A stretch of 64,000 nucleotides of DNA from Nocardia cyriacigeorgica. Its GTDB lineage: Bacteria > Actinomycetota > Actinomycetes > Mycobacteriales > Mycobacteriaceae. This document shows positions 1 through 8,476 of the stretch, piece by piece. The position numbers were made by a program, and so were the translations under genes. The number at the start of each line of letters is the position of its first letter. Position 1 is the stretch's first letter. The DNA is taken from contig NZ_JAAGUY010000001.1 of the NCBI RefSeq assembly GCF_010868145.1, positions 744,001-808,000 on the forward strand, given 5' to 3'. The notes beneath the pieces were generated by a model. It worked only from the letters and a program-made list of their open reading frames with translations, ran no database searches and was not told the DNA's origin.

Positions 1-1087
1 CGGTCGGCTCGCCGCCACCGACGACCGTCCGGCGCCGCGGCACTGTGAACGCGCTGCGACCGGCGATCAGCAACACCGCTTCGCCCGCCCACAGCAAGCC
101 GGTGCCCGCGGTGACCGCGCCGAGGCTCTCGTAATCCGTGGTGACGACCAGGACCACCACCAGCATCGTTGCGATGACGGCGAACAGCGCGTACAACAGC
201 GTCACCCACCACGCCCATCGCCTGCCGCGGCGTAACTGGTCGGCCAACAGGCCTGCGACGACAACGGTCAGCACCGGCGACCACCACGCGTCGTCGGAGG
301 CGGAGGTGGGACCGAATGGTCCGTCGCCGGGGACCAAATACACCGTCACGTGTACCAGGGCGATGAGCCACAGGCCGATCGAGGCCACCAACCGAGCCTC
401 GCGGTTGGTGCGCGGGCGTATCCCCCGCTCCTGACGCGCATACCACCGCTCCCCCGCGAAGACGAAGACGACGAAGGCGATCAGGTGCGCCACATCGGCG
501 AATCGGCCGAGGAACAGGAACGACACGATGACGTAGCCGTACAGCACCGCGCGTCCCCGCAGCCGCCACGGCGAGGGCACGGTCGCGGTGGCGACCGCGA
601 GAACCGCGATCACTGCCGTTGTGCAGCCGACATCGCGCACTCCCGCCAGCTCGACCGCCCATGGCCAGTTGGTCGCTTCGGCCGCGACGATCAGCCCGCA
701 CGCGCCGAGCACGCCGATCAGCTGCCCAGAGACCGCGACAACGAGGGTGGCGCGCGTCCCGAGCCGCCACTCGCCGATGCCGAAGGCCGACGCGACCAGC
801 AGAACCATGGACACGTACTGCCCCGGAGTCGGCCCGAACCACGGCCCGAGCAGGAGAGTGAGCCAGCGGCCGTCCCGGAGGGCGGGGACGCCGTAGGCGA
901 CCGAATCGAACCAACCGGCCTCCGAGACTGCCCGCCAGAATCCCTGGGAGACCAGGCCGGTGACGATGAGAACGACACAGACGACAACGGTCAGCGGGAA
1001 ACGCCTGGCCCCGGCAGCTCCACGGCGCAGAAACCCAATGATCCGATCGCCGCCGGTGCGGCTGGATTCGGCCAACTCAGCTGTCAC
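1..1087 (-). CDS. Polytopic membrane protein, N-terminal part (cut by window start)
   Basis: The reading frame stays open for 362 codons and runs off the left edge, so only the N-terminal part is visible. It begins VTAELAESSRTGG and shows about ten hydrophobic segments, for example LTVVVCVVLIVTGLV near residue 37 and WVTLLYALFAVIATMLV near residue 300. The GTG start overlaps the TGA stop of the upstream gene (GTGA), so the two are probably translationally coupled. The early membrane layout with a short loop (WFDSVAYGVPALRDGRW) resembles the rhomboid-like N-terminal half of mycobacterial DUF2156 / lysyl-phosphatidylglycerol-synthetase-like proteins such as Rv1619. That comparison is from memory, and the diagnostic C-terminal domain lies outside the window. 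Confidence 0.6.
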   Translation of the reverse strand, partial: MTAELAESSRTGGDRIIGFLRRGAAGARRFPLTVVVCVVLIVTGLVSQGFWRAVSEAGWFDSVAYGVPALRDGRWLTLLLGPWFGPTPGQYVSMVLLVASAFGIGEWRLGTRATLVVAVSGQLIGVLGACGLIVAAEATNWPWAVELAGVRDVGCTTAVIAVLAVATATVPSPWRLRGRAVLYGYVIVSFLFLGRFADVAHLIAFVVFVFAGERWYARQERGIRPRTNREARLVASIGLWLIALVHVTVYLVPGDGPFGPTSASDDAWWSPVLTVVVAGLLADQLRRGRRWAWWVTLLYALFAVIATMLVVVLVVTTDYESLGAVTAGTGLLWAGEAVLLIAGRSAFTVPRRRTVVGGGEPT

Positions 1088-2235
1088 GGCTGCGCCTCGG
1101 TAGCGGGCTTGCTGACCTTCGACACACCGGGCAGCCGTGCCGCATTGCGGCGGATCGTGCGCGCCGAAGCCGATCCGCCCACGAGATAGGCCACCATCGC
1201 GACGATCACGCCGATGACCAGAACGATGCTCAGCGTGCTCCACAGGGGTTGAGCAACGGTGTCGAACACTGCCGCGGCCGCATCCGGTGAGCGGACGGCT
1301 TCCCCGAGATGATCGAGATACAGCGAGCGAACGAACTGGATGGCGAGCGCGAGCACCGCCATCGCCACTGCGACTGCCACTCCAAGCGTTGCCGTCGCCC
1401 GACGGCGAGAGCCGGTGGGCGCGAGGGCGATCGCCGCTGCTGCGGCGAGCAGCGTCACCCACGGCAGGACGCCTGCCGCACGGTCGAGGGCGTCTACTGC
1501 ACGTCGTGCCTTGGCCAGTTCGGGTGATTGCGCCAGCACGAATTGTGTATCGACCTGCGGGATACGTTCGGCGAACACGAATCCACGCTCCAGCAACCGA
1601 GCTTTGGCCTCGTCGATGATCGGGGCCAGCGAGATGCTGATCGTCCCGCTGTCGTCGATGTCGACCGCCGCGATCCGCGTGTCCCCGGTCAATACGGCAA
1701 CGATGTTACGGTGGGCGGCGCGGTTCGCCCGGCTCCAGAGGTCGGCGAACCGGTCGGAATCGATCAGCGAGGCGACCGTTTCGTGCACGAAATCCTCCGC
1801 CTGGTCTGCGATGACGGGCGTCAGGCCTGCGATGACACGTTCACGCCGTTCGCCATCGGCGGCCACATCGGCCAACGCTTGCGAGACCGCCGCCTCGATA
1901 TCGATTCTGGTGACGATCTCCTCGGTGACCCGATCGGTGAGAGCGGCTGTGACCGCCGGGTCCGTCGCCAGGGGTGCGACGGTGTCGACATAGCTGTCGG
2001 TGTCGAGAATCGCGCTGTGCGCGACGCGAGCCAGCACCGTGGCCATCGCCAGGACGCCGGTCACGACGAGGAGCACGATCACGGCGGTCCAGCGCAGGCG
2101 GTGCCTGGGCCGAGGGCCAGCGGCCGTGCGCGGCCCGCCGGAATCTGTGCGCGAGTTCGTGCGCTCCGCGCCGTCGTCGGGCACCTGCCCCGCACTGTTA
2201 TCGGGCGAGGTGCTGCCGGTATCCGCATCCGCCAT
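1084..2235 (-). CDS. Conserved actinobacterial membrane protein, function unknown
   Basis: 383 aa. A Ser/Pro/Arg-rich cytoplasmic N-terminus (about 45 aa) precedes one transmembrane helix (about 48-70, WTAVIVLLVVTGVLAMATVL). A roughly 170-residue, probably extracytoplasmic, helical region follows, starting ILDTDSYVDTVAPLATDPAV. Three more helices lie in the last third (about 255-275, 280-300, 333-355), and the tail is short and basic. The motif YVDTVAPLA..DPAV recurs in uncharacterised actinobacterial membrane proteins. An AGGA-type ribosome site (GGCAGGATC) sits upstream of the ATG. It forms a two-gene operon with the downstream membrane gene. No enzymatic motif is visible and I assign no function. 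Confidence 0.75.
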   Translation of the reverse strand: MADADTGSTSPDNSAGQVPDDGAERTNSRTDSGGPRTAAGPRPRHRLRWTAVIVLLVVTGVLAMATVLARVAHSAILDTDSYVDTVAPLATDPAVTAALTDRVTEEIVTRIDIEAAVSQALADVAADGERRERVIAGLTPVIADQAEDFVHETVASLIDSDRFADLWSRANRAAHRNIVAVLTGDTRIAAVDIDDSGTISISLAPIIDEAKARLLERGFVFAERIPQVDTQFVLAQSPELAKARRAVDALDRAAGVLPWVTLLAAAAAIALAPTGSRRRATATLGVAVAVAMAVLALAIQFVRSLYLDHLGEAVRSPDAAAAVFDTVAQPLWSTLSIVLVIGVIVAMVAYLVGGSASARTIRRNAARLPGVSKVSKPATEAQP

Positions 2236-2391
2236 GACCGATCCTGCCGATTGTCATCGTGTATGGCCGTAGACGTGTCGGTTCACTCTGACACGTCCGC
2301 GACCCCCGACAACAGCATCGCGCGCGGCGAGCCGTTGGTCCTCACCCGTGGAGGATGATCGCGGCATCACGACAGCGCGTTGGCCGGCCTG

Positions 2392-3288
2392 CTAGGTCCT
2401 GGCCGCCGGGGACGGTGTGGCCGGGATGCCGAGGATGTCGAGAAAGGCGGTCGCCGCGGGGGTGCGTGTGGTTCGGCCCCAGACGACGTACTCGACGCGT
2501 GTCGGCCCGTCGGTGACCTCGATGGTCACCACACCGCTCAGGTGCGGCACCCAGAGCGAGGGAAGCATGGCGATACAGAGGTCCTGGCCGACGAGGCGGG
2601 CGATGTAGTCGGCGGAAGTGACTTCGAAGGCGACATCACGTTCCAGCCCGGCCGCCGCGAAGGCGAGGTCGGATTGGGCGCGTCCGGCCGTTCCCGGCGG
2701 AAGGTCCACGAAGACCTCCGAGGACAGTGTGCGCATATCGACCTCCGAGGCGTCCGCGAGTCGATGCCCCGGTGCGACGACGGCGACGAGCCGATCGCGG
2801 GCGAGTTCGTGCGCGGCGACTCCCTGGGGTTGCGCGGTGGGCGGCAGCCCGAGGAACGCGACGTCGAGGGTTCCCTGTTCGACGTGCTCGGCCAGACCTT
2901 CGCTGGCGCCCACGCGCAGGTTGATGCGCACGTGCGGGTACCGCAGCCGGAACTCACGCAGCACCGTGGGCACGTCGACCGCGGCGACCGATGGGATCAG
3001 GCCAACGGCGAGCCGTCCACGGATCTCACCGACGGCCGCAGCGACTTCGGCGGCCGCACGGTCGGCGGCATCCAGGCATTGCCGGGCGGCAGGGAGGAAC
3101 GCTTCGCCCGCGGGTGTCAGCCGCACCCGGCGGCTGGTGCGCTCGAACAGTCGCGCGCCGAGTTCCCTTTCCAGGCGCGCGATCTGATGGCTGAGGGCCG
3201 ATTGCACGACAAGGCATCGTTCGGCGGCGCGGGTGAAGCTGTTCGTCTCGGCAACGGCGAGGACATAGCGCATCTGCTGAAGCTCCAT
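2392..3288 (-). CDS. LysR-family transcriptional regulator
   Basis: 298 aa, the usual LTTR length. The N-terminal winged HTH is clear (MELQQMRYVLAVAETNSFTR, then SALSHQIARLERELGARLF, residues about 1-60). The rest is the substrate-binding-like effector domain (about 90-290). It is divergent from the EamA transporter at 3368 with an 80-bp gap holding two inverted repeats. By the usual LTTR logic it probably controls that transporter and itself. The ligand is not predictable from sequence. Confidence 0.93.
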   Translation of the reverse strand: MELQQMRYVLAVAETNSFTRAAERCLVVQSALSHQIARLERELGARLFERTSRRVRLTPAGEAFLPAARQCLDAADRAAAEVAAAVGEIRGRLAVGLIPSVAAVDVPTVLREFRLRYPHVRINLRVGASEGLAEHVEQGTLDVAFLGLPPTAQPQGVAAHELARDRLVAVVAPGHRLADASEVDMRTLSSEVFVDLPPGTAGRAQSDLAFAAAGLERDVAFEVTSADYIARLVGQDLCIAMLPSLWVPHLSGVVTIEVTDGPTRVEYVVWGRTTRTPAATAFLDILGIPATPSPAART

Positions 3289-3294
3289 CCATCA

Positions 3295-3309
3295 ATCGTG
3301 AATCACGAT
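3295..3309. promoter_or_regulatory. Perfect 7-1-7 palindrome beside lysR start
   Basis: ATCGTGA-A-TCACGAT lies 6 bp upstream of the lysR ATG. Its position suits an autoregulatory operator. Binding by the neighbouring LysR protein is inferred. Confidence 0.5.
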
Positions 3310-3332
3310 CGTTGCAGTGACAAACATGTGTT

Positions 3333-3351
3333 GGATTCATTGATCGAATCC
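3333..3351. promoter_or_regulatory. LTTR box ATTC-N7-GAAT upstream of EamA gene
   Basis: GGATTC-N7-GAATCC is an interrupted inverted repeat containing the classical LysR-family T-N11-A core. It sits 17-35 bp before the transporter start codon, in the lysR/EamA divergent region. Confidence 0.6.
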
Positions 3352-3367
3352 GGGTGAGATAGTGAGC

Positions 3368-4309
3368 ATGAAAAGCTCAGCAGCGGAGCTGGTTTCCACC
3401 GGACCAGCCACCGGCCCAGGCTACGGAAACCTGCCTCTCACCGCACTGACAGCGCTCACCCCTATCACCTGGGGGACGACCTATGTCGTCACCACCGAAC
3501 TCCTCCCGCCGGGACATCCGGTATTCGCGGGGCTGCTGCGCGCGCTGCCCGCAGGCCTGATCGCGCTGGCATTCACCCGGATGCTGCCGCAAGGCTCCTG
3601 GTGGTGGAAGGCAGCCACGCTCGGTGTGCTCTACATCGGACTGCCGTTCCCGCTGCTGTTCCTCGCGGCCGAGCACCTGCCCGGCGGCGTCGCCGCGACC
3701 CTGGCGGCAGCGCAGCCGCTGGCAGTGGCGCTGCTGGCCGTGCCGGTGTTACGCGAAAGCCTGTCGGCGTGGCGGCTGGGCTGGGGGTTGATCGGCGTCC
3801 TCGGCGTCGGCCTTGTGGTGATCGGGCCGAGCGCGGGCCTCGACACCGTCGGTGTCGTCGCGGGCGTCGCGAGCGCCGCATCGATGGCGCTGGGTCTGAC
3901 GCTCACCAAACGCTGGGGGCGCCCGCCCGAGATCGGGCCCACCGCCTTCGCGGGCTGGCAGCTCACCGCCGGTGGCCTGTTCCTGCTGCCCATTACGTTC
4001 CTGGTCGAAGGCCCACCGCCGGCGATCGATGCGCATGCGGCCCTCGGCTACCTCTGGATGGGCTTGGTGGGCGGTTTGTTCGCCTATGTCGTGTGGTTCC
4101 GTGGTATCGGCGCATTGCCGGTCACCTCGGTGGCGGTGCTTGTGCTGCTGTCCCCGCTGGTGGCGGCGATTCTGGGTGCGGTACTGCTCGGTCAGACCCT
4201 CGGCCCGATCCAACTCACGGGATTCGTGCTCGCGCTCGCCGCAATCGTCGCGGGCCAACTGCCCGCACCTGGAGTTTCTCCGCTGACATCGAAAGGAAGT
4301 ACCCGATGA
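3368..4309 (+). CDS. EamA/DMT-family metabolite exporter
   Basis: 313 aa from ATG 3368. A GTG at 3362 is the alternative; the GGTGAG site at 3353 fits the ATG better (spacing 9 rather than 3). Two EamA repeats give about ten transmembrane helices, with the typical PITWGTTYVVTTELLPPGHP at the start of repeat 1 and GPTAFAGWQLTAGGLFLLP in repeat 2. Members of the 10-TMS drug/metabolite transporter family export amino acids, metabolites or drugs. The stop overlaps the next gene's ATG (ATGA), so the pair is co-translated. The divergent LysR gene is the probable regulator. Confidence 0.9.
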   Translation: MKSSAAELVSTGPATGPGYGNLPLTALTALTPITWGTTYVVTTELLPPGHPVFAGLLRALPAGLIALAFTRMLPQGSWWWKAATLGVLYIGLPFPLLFLAAEHLPGGVAATLAAAQPLAVALLAVPVLRESLSAWRLGWGLIGVLGVGLVVIGPSAGLDTVGVVAGVASAASMALGLTLTKRWGRPPEIGPTAFAGWQLTAGGLFLLPITFLVEGPPPAIDAHAALGYLWMGLVGGLFAYVVWFRGIGALPVTSVAVLVLLSPLVAAILGAVLLGQTLGPIQLTGFVLALAAIVAGQLPAPGVSPLTSKGSTR

Positions 4310-4938
4310 AGATCGCCGTTGTGGGCGCCGCCGGCATGGTCGGCTCGCGCGTCATCACCGAAGCCGCGAGCCGCGGCCATGAGCTCGTCGCGGTCTTCCG
4401 GACCTCGCGGCAGGCCGACCTGCCGCCGGGAGTGGTCGCCGTCGCCGGTGATGCGAACGACTCCAGCCAGATGGCCGGATTCTTCGAGGGCATCGACGCG
4501 ATCGTGGCCGCGGCTCGCCCCGCCCCCGGACACGAACACGCCGTTACCGCAACGACCACCGCCCTGCTCGACGCGGCCGCCGAGACCGACACGCGCATTC
4601 TCTTCGTCGGCGGCGCCGCCCCCCTGTCGATACCGGGCACACCTGACCTGCTGGTTCTCGACAGCCCTGACCATGTGCCCCCGCACATTCGCGCCATCGC
4701 CGCGGCCGGCGTCGCGCAACTGGACACCTGCCGCGCCCATCCGGCGAGCTGGGTCTATCTCAGTCCACCGGCGATCCTGGAACCCGGCCGGCGCACCGGG
4801 CGGTACCGGCGCGGAACCACCACCCTCCTCACCGACTCCGGCGGTACGTCCCGGATCTCCGCCGAGGATCTGGCCGTCGCCGTGGTCGATGAACTCGAAA
4901 ATCCCCGTGAAGACATTCATTTCACCGTCGGATACTAG
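4306..4938 (+). CDS. NAD(P)-binding Rossmann protein (NmrA/YwnB-like)
   Basis: 210 aa. The start at 4306 is set by the ATGA overlap with the transporter and by the GAAAGGAAG ribosome site. The N-terminal glycine motif VVGAAGMVGSRV is that of atypical SDR/NmrA-like proteins, followed by GHELVAVFR and VAGDANDSSQMA, the loop binding the cofactor and the acidic turn. The short length and the absence of a clear YxxxK fit the NAD(P)H-binding family rather than a classical dehydrogenase. It forms an operon with the EamA exporter. The substrate is unknown. Confidence 0.82.
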   Translation: MKIAVVGAAGMVGSRVITEAASRGHELVAVFRTSRQADLPPGVVAVAGDANDSSQMAGFFEGIDAIVAAARPAPGHEHAVTATTTALLDAAAETDTRILFVGGAAPLSIPGTPDLLVLDSPDHVPPHIRAIAAAGVAQLDTCRAHPASWVYLSPPAILEPGRRTGRYRRGTTTLLTDSGGTSRISAEDLAVAVVDELENPREDIHFTVGY

Positions 4939-4983
4939 GTGGGACAACGGCACGTCCTCGCCCCGACAACGACGGAGGGCGCA

Positions 4984-5919
4984 GTGCATCGACTCTTCTA
5001 CACGGCAGCCGTATTCGCTTGTCTCGCTGCAACTGTGCTCGTACCGGCGCAGGCGGGCGCACAGCAGCCGTTCCCCACCACGATCGACCTTCCCGCCGGT
5101 TTCCAGCCCGAAGGCATCGCGATCGGCGCGGTGCCCGTGGCCTACTTCGGTTCGCGAGCAGACGGCTCCCTCTACCGTGCCGACCTGGCGACCGGACGCG
5201 GTTCGGTCTTCAGCCGCGGGCCGGGCACCCCCGCGCTCGGCCTCGCCATCGACTCTCGGGGCCGGCTGTTCGTCGCCGGAGGCACGGGGGGCCATGCCCG
5301 CGTGGTGGATGTCGACACCGGTGCCGTACGGGCGAGCTACCGGCTCGGCACGCCGCCGGACACTTTCGTCAACGACGTGGTGCTCACGCCCGCGGGTGCG
5401 TGGTTCACCGATTCCCGCACACCGGTGCTCTATCACCTGCCTATCGGCCGCGACGGCGCGCTGCCCGCCCCTGAGGCGGTGGTGCGGCGACCGCTGACCG
5501 GCGACATCGGCTACGTACCCGACGCGATCAACGCCAATGGCATCGTTCGCACACCCGACGGCACCGGGCTGATCATCGTGCAGTCGGCGACCGGGCAGCT
5601 GTTCAACGTGGACCCCGCGTCGGGTGCTACTGAACGGATCGATCTTGGCGCCGAGACAGTGCCAAGCGGTGATGGGCTGCTCCGGCAGGGCAACACCCTG
5701 TTCGTCGTGCAGAACCGGCTGAACACGATCGCTGTTGTCACCCTCGATGATGCGGGAACGACCGGCACCGTGGAGCGGCGCGTCACCGACCCGCGTTTCG
5801 ATGTCCCGACGACCGTCGCAGCCTGTGGTGGACGGCTGTATCTGCCGAACGCCCGGTTCACCACGCCACCGGAGCCGACCACCCCGTATACCGCAGTCGC
5901 CGTCGAACGGCCCGGATAG
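4984..5919 (+). CDS. Secreted SMP-30/gluconolactonase-like beta-propeller
   Basis: 311 aa from GTG 4984. GGAGGG at 4974-4979 lies 4 bp upstream, and the resulting N-terminus is a clean Sec signal peptide (HRLFYTAAVFACLAATVLV, then PAQAGA). The start chosen by maximal extension, at 4939, would bury the signal. The mature part has repeated propeller blades (FQPEGIAIGAVPVAYFG, ALGLAIDSRGRLFVAGG, NDVVLTPAGAWFTDS). It lies 45 bp after the Rossmann gene and may share its transcript. No catalytic assignment is possible. It ends in a strong hairpin. Confidence 0.8.
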   Translation: MHRLFYTAAVFACLAATVLVPAQAGAQQPFPTTIDLPAGFQPEGIAIGAVPVAYFGSRADGSLYRADLATGRGSVFSRGPGTPALGLAIDSRGRLFVAGGTGGHARVVDVDTGAVRASYRLGTPPDTFVNDVVLTPAGAWFTDSRTPVLYHLPIGRDGALPAPEAVVRRPLTGDIGYVPDAINANGIVRTPDGTGLIIVQSATGQLFNVDPASGATERIDLGAETVPSGDGLLRQGNTLFVVQNRLNTIAVVTLDDAGTTGTVERRVTDPRFDVPTTVAACGGRLYLPNARFTTPPEPTTPYTAVAVERPG

Positions 5920-5940
5920 CGCAGCGGGTTATCCGGGCCG
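5908..5940 (+). terminator. Stem-loop terminator overlapping the stop codon
   Basis: Perfect 11-bp arms CGGCCCGGATA / TATCCGGGCCG with an 11-nt loop. The left arm includes the TAG stop of the propeller gene. There is no U-tract, as is common for actinobacterial terminators. Confidence 0.65.
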
Positions 5941-6066
5941 GCGTAGGCCTCGGGCTACCCGGGCCGCAGGACGGTTGCCTCGTCCAGAGCCCGTTGGGAC
6001 ACTTGCGGGTGCCGGACCAGGCAGGGTAGCGATGGTTCGGCATCGGTACCGACCGCGGGAGTGCTC

Positions 6067-7104
6067 ATGGCAACGGCCAGCGAGAAAGCAGAACCGGACG
6101 GCCAGGAGCCGTCGGGGTGGCAAGTGCTCGGCCCGCTGATGGATCTGGTGACTCCGATGGCGGTCCGGGTCGCTGCGACATTACGTCTGGCCGATCACCT
6201 ACGGGAGGGACCGCTTCCCGTTGAAGAGCTGGCCCGTCTCTCGAGTACCGATGCCGATGCGCTCGGCCGCCTGCTCCGGCATTTGGTCTGCCACGGCATG
6301 TTCACCGAGCCGAGCCAAGGGACGTTCGGGGACAACGACATCGCGGCTCTGTTGCGCACCGATCACCCGGCGACGATGCGGGCCTACCTCGACCTCGACG
6401 GGTTCTTCGGGCAGATGGATATCGCGTTCACCGGGCTGCTGCACACCATCCGCACCGGACAACCGGCCTGGGAGAGCGTGTTCGGCGCGCCGTTCTGGCA
6501 GTACCTTGACCGTGATCCGGCGATGGGCGCCTCCTTCGACGCGGCGATGGCGATCGGTATGGAGCAGGCGGCCGACGAGGCCAACGGCTACGACTGGTCC
6601 GCCGCGCGGCACGTCGTCGATGTCGGTGGTGGGACCGGGACCATGCTCGCCGCGGTGCTCGAAGCCAACCCAGGGGCACTCGGCACCCTGGTCGATCTGC
6701 CGGAGACCGTCGAGCGCGGCAGGCTGAAACTGGCCGCGCGCGGGCTGGCAGGCCGTTGCACGTTCGTCGGGCAGAGCTTCTTCGACCCGTTGCCCACCGG
6801 CGGCGACGTCTACGTATTGTGCCGCGTGATCCACGACTGGGACGACGAGCGGGCGGTCACGATCCTGCGCCGCTGCGCCGAAGCCGGCGGGGACACCGGC
6901 CGTGTGGTTCTCATCGAAGGCTATGACTCCACGGGTGATCCGGCCGCGTTCGCGGAGATGAACTTGCGCATGCTCGTGCTGTCCGGGGGCCGCGAACGCA
7001 GTATCGAGGCGTACACCGCCCTGGCGGCCGAAGCGGGCCTTTCGGTGGCGGGGGTTCATCCGACACGCCTCGGCCATCTCGCCATCGAATGCGTCCCTTG
7101 CTGA
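6067..7104 (+). CDS. SAM-dependent O-methyltransferase (AdoMet_MTase family 2)
   Basis: 345 aa from ATG 6067 with GGGAG at 6056-6060; an in-frame GTG at 6061 is less well placed. An N-terminal winged-helix dimerisation domain (LMDLVTPMAVRVAATLRLAD) precedes a Rossmann methyltransferase core. The SAM motif is VVDVGGGTGTMLAAVL (about residue 190), followed by the typical RVIHDWDDERAVTILRRC. The same layout occurs in hydroxyneurosporene-type and antibiotic O-methyltransferases. It stands alone between a terminator and a convergent operon. The acceptor substrate is unknown. Confidence 0.88.
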   Translation: MATASEKAEPDGQEPSGWQVLGPLMDLVTPMAVRVAATLRLADHLREGPLPVEELARLSSTDADALGRLLRHLVCHGMFTEPSQGTFGDNDIAALLRTDHPATMRAYLDLDGFFGQMDIAFTGLLHTIRTGQPAWESVFGAPFWQYLDRDPAMGASFDAAMAIGMEQAADEANGYDWSAARHVVDVGGGTGTMLAAVLEANPGALGTLVDLPETVERGRLKLAARGLAGRCTFVGQSFFDPLPTGGDVYVLCRVIHDWDDERAVTILRRCAEAGGDTGRVVLIEGYDSTGDPAAFAEMNLRMLVLSGGRERSIEAYTALAAEAGLSVAGVHPTRLGHLAIECVPC

Positions 7105-7118
7105 ACGAGCCACGACGG

Positions 7119-7592
7119 TCAGGAGCCGACCACAGCGCCTACGGTGCGTGCGGGCTCGATCCGGAAGACGGGGCAGCGGGGCGCTGCGGCGGCGAACGCT
7201 TCGGGATCAGCGGATTCGACCGCACCGGAGTTCAGCATGAAACGCACCCCGTGCGGCACCTCCTGCGGGAACGCACGCAGGATCGGCTCGCGTTCGGCCA
7301 CCGGCAGTTCGATCAACGAGACCCGTTGCTTACGACGGCCTTTCGCGAGAACACCCCATCCCGCGGCGCGGGCGTTGCGCACCCAGTCCGCATCCTCGAA
7401 CCCACCGACCACGTAGGTGCTGCCGTCGACGGTCAACGGGGACACCGGGGTGGTGCGCAGGGTTCCGGTCTTACGGCCGGGCACCGACAGCACCCGCATT
7501 GTGCCCACGGCCAGGCCGACTCCTTGCAGCGCTATCACCACCCGGTTGAACGGCTTCAGCCGCCGCCGCATCCGATCGTTGCCACTGGTCAT
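7119..7592 (-). CDS. Deazaflavin (F420)-dependent nitroreductase, Ddn-like
   Basis: 157 aa, typical for the family. The split-barrel core carries VLSVPGRKTGTLRTTPVSPL, the phosphate/F420-binding signature of Ddn-type proteins, then YVVGGFEDADWVRNARA and a C-terminal GVRFMLNSG...FRIEPA. The family uses reduced coenzyme F420 to reduce quinones or nitro compounds. It starts 3 bp after the PadR gene and is co-transcribed with it, so its expression is probably PadR-controlled. Confidence 0.88.
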   Translation of the reverse strand: MTSGNDRMRRRLKPFNRVVIALQGVGLAVGTMRVLSVPGRKTGTLRTTPVSPLTVDGSTYVVGGFEDADWVRNARAAGWGVLAKGRRKQRVSLIELPVAEREPILRAFPQEVPHGVRFMLNSGAVESADPEAFAAAAPRCPVFRIEPARTVGAVVGS

Positions 7593-7595
7593 GAT

Positions 7596-8195
7596 CTACT
7601 CCTTCTCGCCGTCGGAACTCGGATCGACGTCCGGCCACGACATACCGTGGTCGATATCGCGCGCGACGCCGTCGAGCCAGTCGATTTCAGCGGCCCGCTG
7701 GTGCTGGAGGAACTCCGCCTCCAGGAGCACCGCCCGTGGCACTCCGGACGAATGCTCGGCGACCATCCGCGCGGTATCGGCGTAATCCTCGCGCAATCGC
7801 TGGGCGCGCAGCCGCAACAGCCGCGCCGCCGCCTCGGGGCCGAGTGCGGGTAGATGAGCCAGTGCGGCAACGAACCGCGGATACTCGTTGACCGGTTCGG
7901 TGAGCATCTCTGCCAGCAGCTCGTACAGCAGGGCTCGGCCGGACTCGGTGATCTCGTAGACCGTGCGTTCCGGCCGGGAACCCGCGCGCGCTGTCCCGAG
8001 CTGACGCACCAGCTCGGCCCGCTCGAGCCTGCCGATCGCGTCGTAGAGCGACCCACCGCGCATCTTCACGACATCGTCGACATGCCGCTCGCGAATGGCA
8101 ATCTTCATCTCGTACGGATGCCGCGGCCGCTCCGCCAGCAGTGTGAGCACCGCCAGCGTCAGCGGAGTATGTAGCGCACGCAGTTCCCGAGCCAC
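7596..8195 (-). CDS. PadR-family transcriptional regulator
   Basis: 199 aa with a GTG start behind an AGGGAG site. The N-terminal winged helix is characteristic (LAVLTLLAERPRHPYEMKIA, then GGSLYDAIGRLERAELV, SRPERTVYEITESGR). The C-terminal Vir_C-type helical dimerisation region covers about residues 100-190. It is the first gene of an operon with the Ddn-like reductase. Two tandem palindromes overlap its -10 element, which points to autorepression. Confidence 0.93.
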   Translation of the reverse strand: MARELRALHTPLTLAVLTLLAERPRHPYEMKIAIRERHVDDVVKMRGGSLYDAIGRLERAELVRQLGTARAGSRPERTVYEITESGRALLYELLAEMLTEPVNEYPRFVAALAHLPALGPEAAARLLRLRAQRLREDYADTARMVAEHSSGVPRAVLLEAEFLQHQRAAEIDWLDGVARDIDHGMSWPDVDPSSDGEKE

Positions 8196-8205
8196 CGAAT
8201 CTCCC

Positions 8206-8237
8206 TAGTCGAGCTCGTCTAGTCGAATTCGACTATA
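8206..8237 (-). promoter_or_regulatory. Tandem PadR operator and -10 element
   Basis: The 16-bp perfect palindrome TAGTCGAATTCGACTA (8220-8235) is followed by an imperfect copy TAGTCGAGCTCGTCTA (8206-8221), offset by 14 bp. TATAGT on the minus strand (8237-8232) overlaps the perfect copy and is a good -10 for padR. This is consistent with repression by steric block. Confidence 0.7.
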
Positions 8238-8476
8238 GCGCGCTACTCGCGATGCCGCCGCCCCATCCCGGCGAATGTTCGCACCCCCAGGGCCACCCGC
8301 GATCACAAAACTGAAACACGTTCTTGCTGGAGCCGCTCCTGTTGGCTAACATCCCGTACACCTGTCCAGACACATGCGACGTGCTTGGACGCTTCGACAC
8401 CGTGGCCCCTTTCACCGGGGTGGCGGTGCCACGCGCCGAGGCCGATCCACCTCGGCGGACCCGAAGGAGTGCACAC

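Noticed and set aside
7..60. Start-of-window sequence as an independent small gene
   Set aside because: It is simply the continuation of the membrane gene running off the left edge.
350..1189. 279-codon plus-strand frame over the first membrane genes
   Set aside because: The minus strand encodes clear transmembrane proteins here; the plus frame is low-complexity.
4939..4983. Upstream GTG start for the secreted beta-propeller
   Set aside because: It would place 15 polar residues before the signal peptide, while GGAGGG supports GTG 4984.
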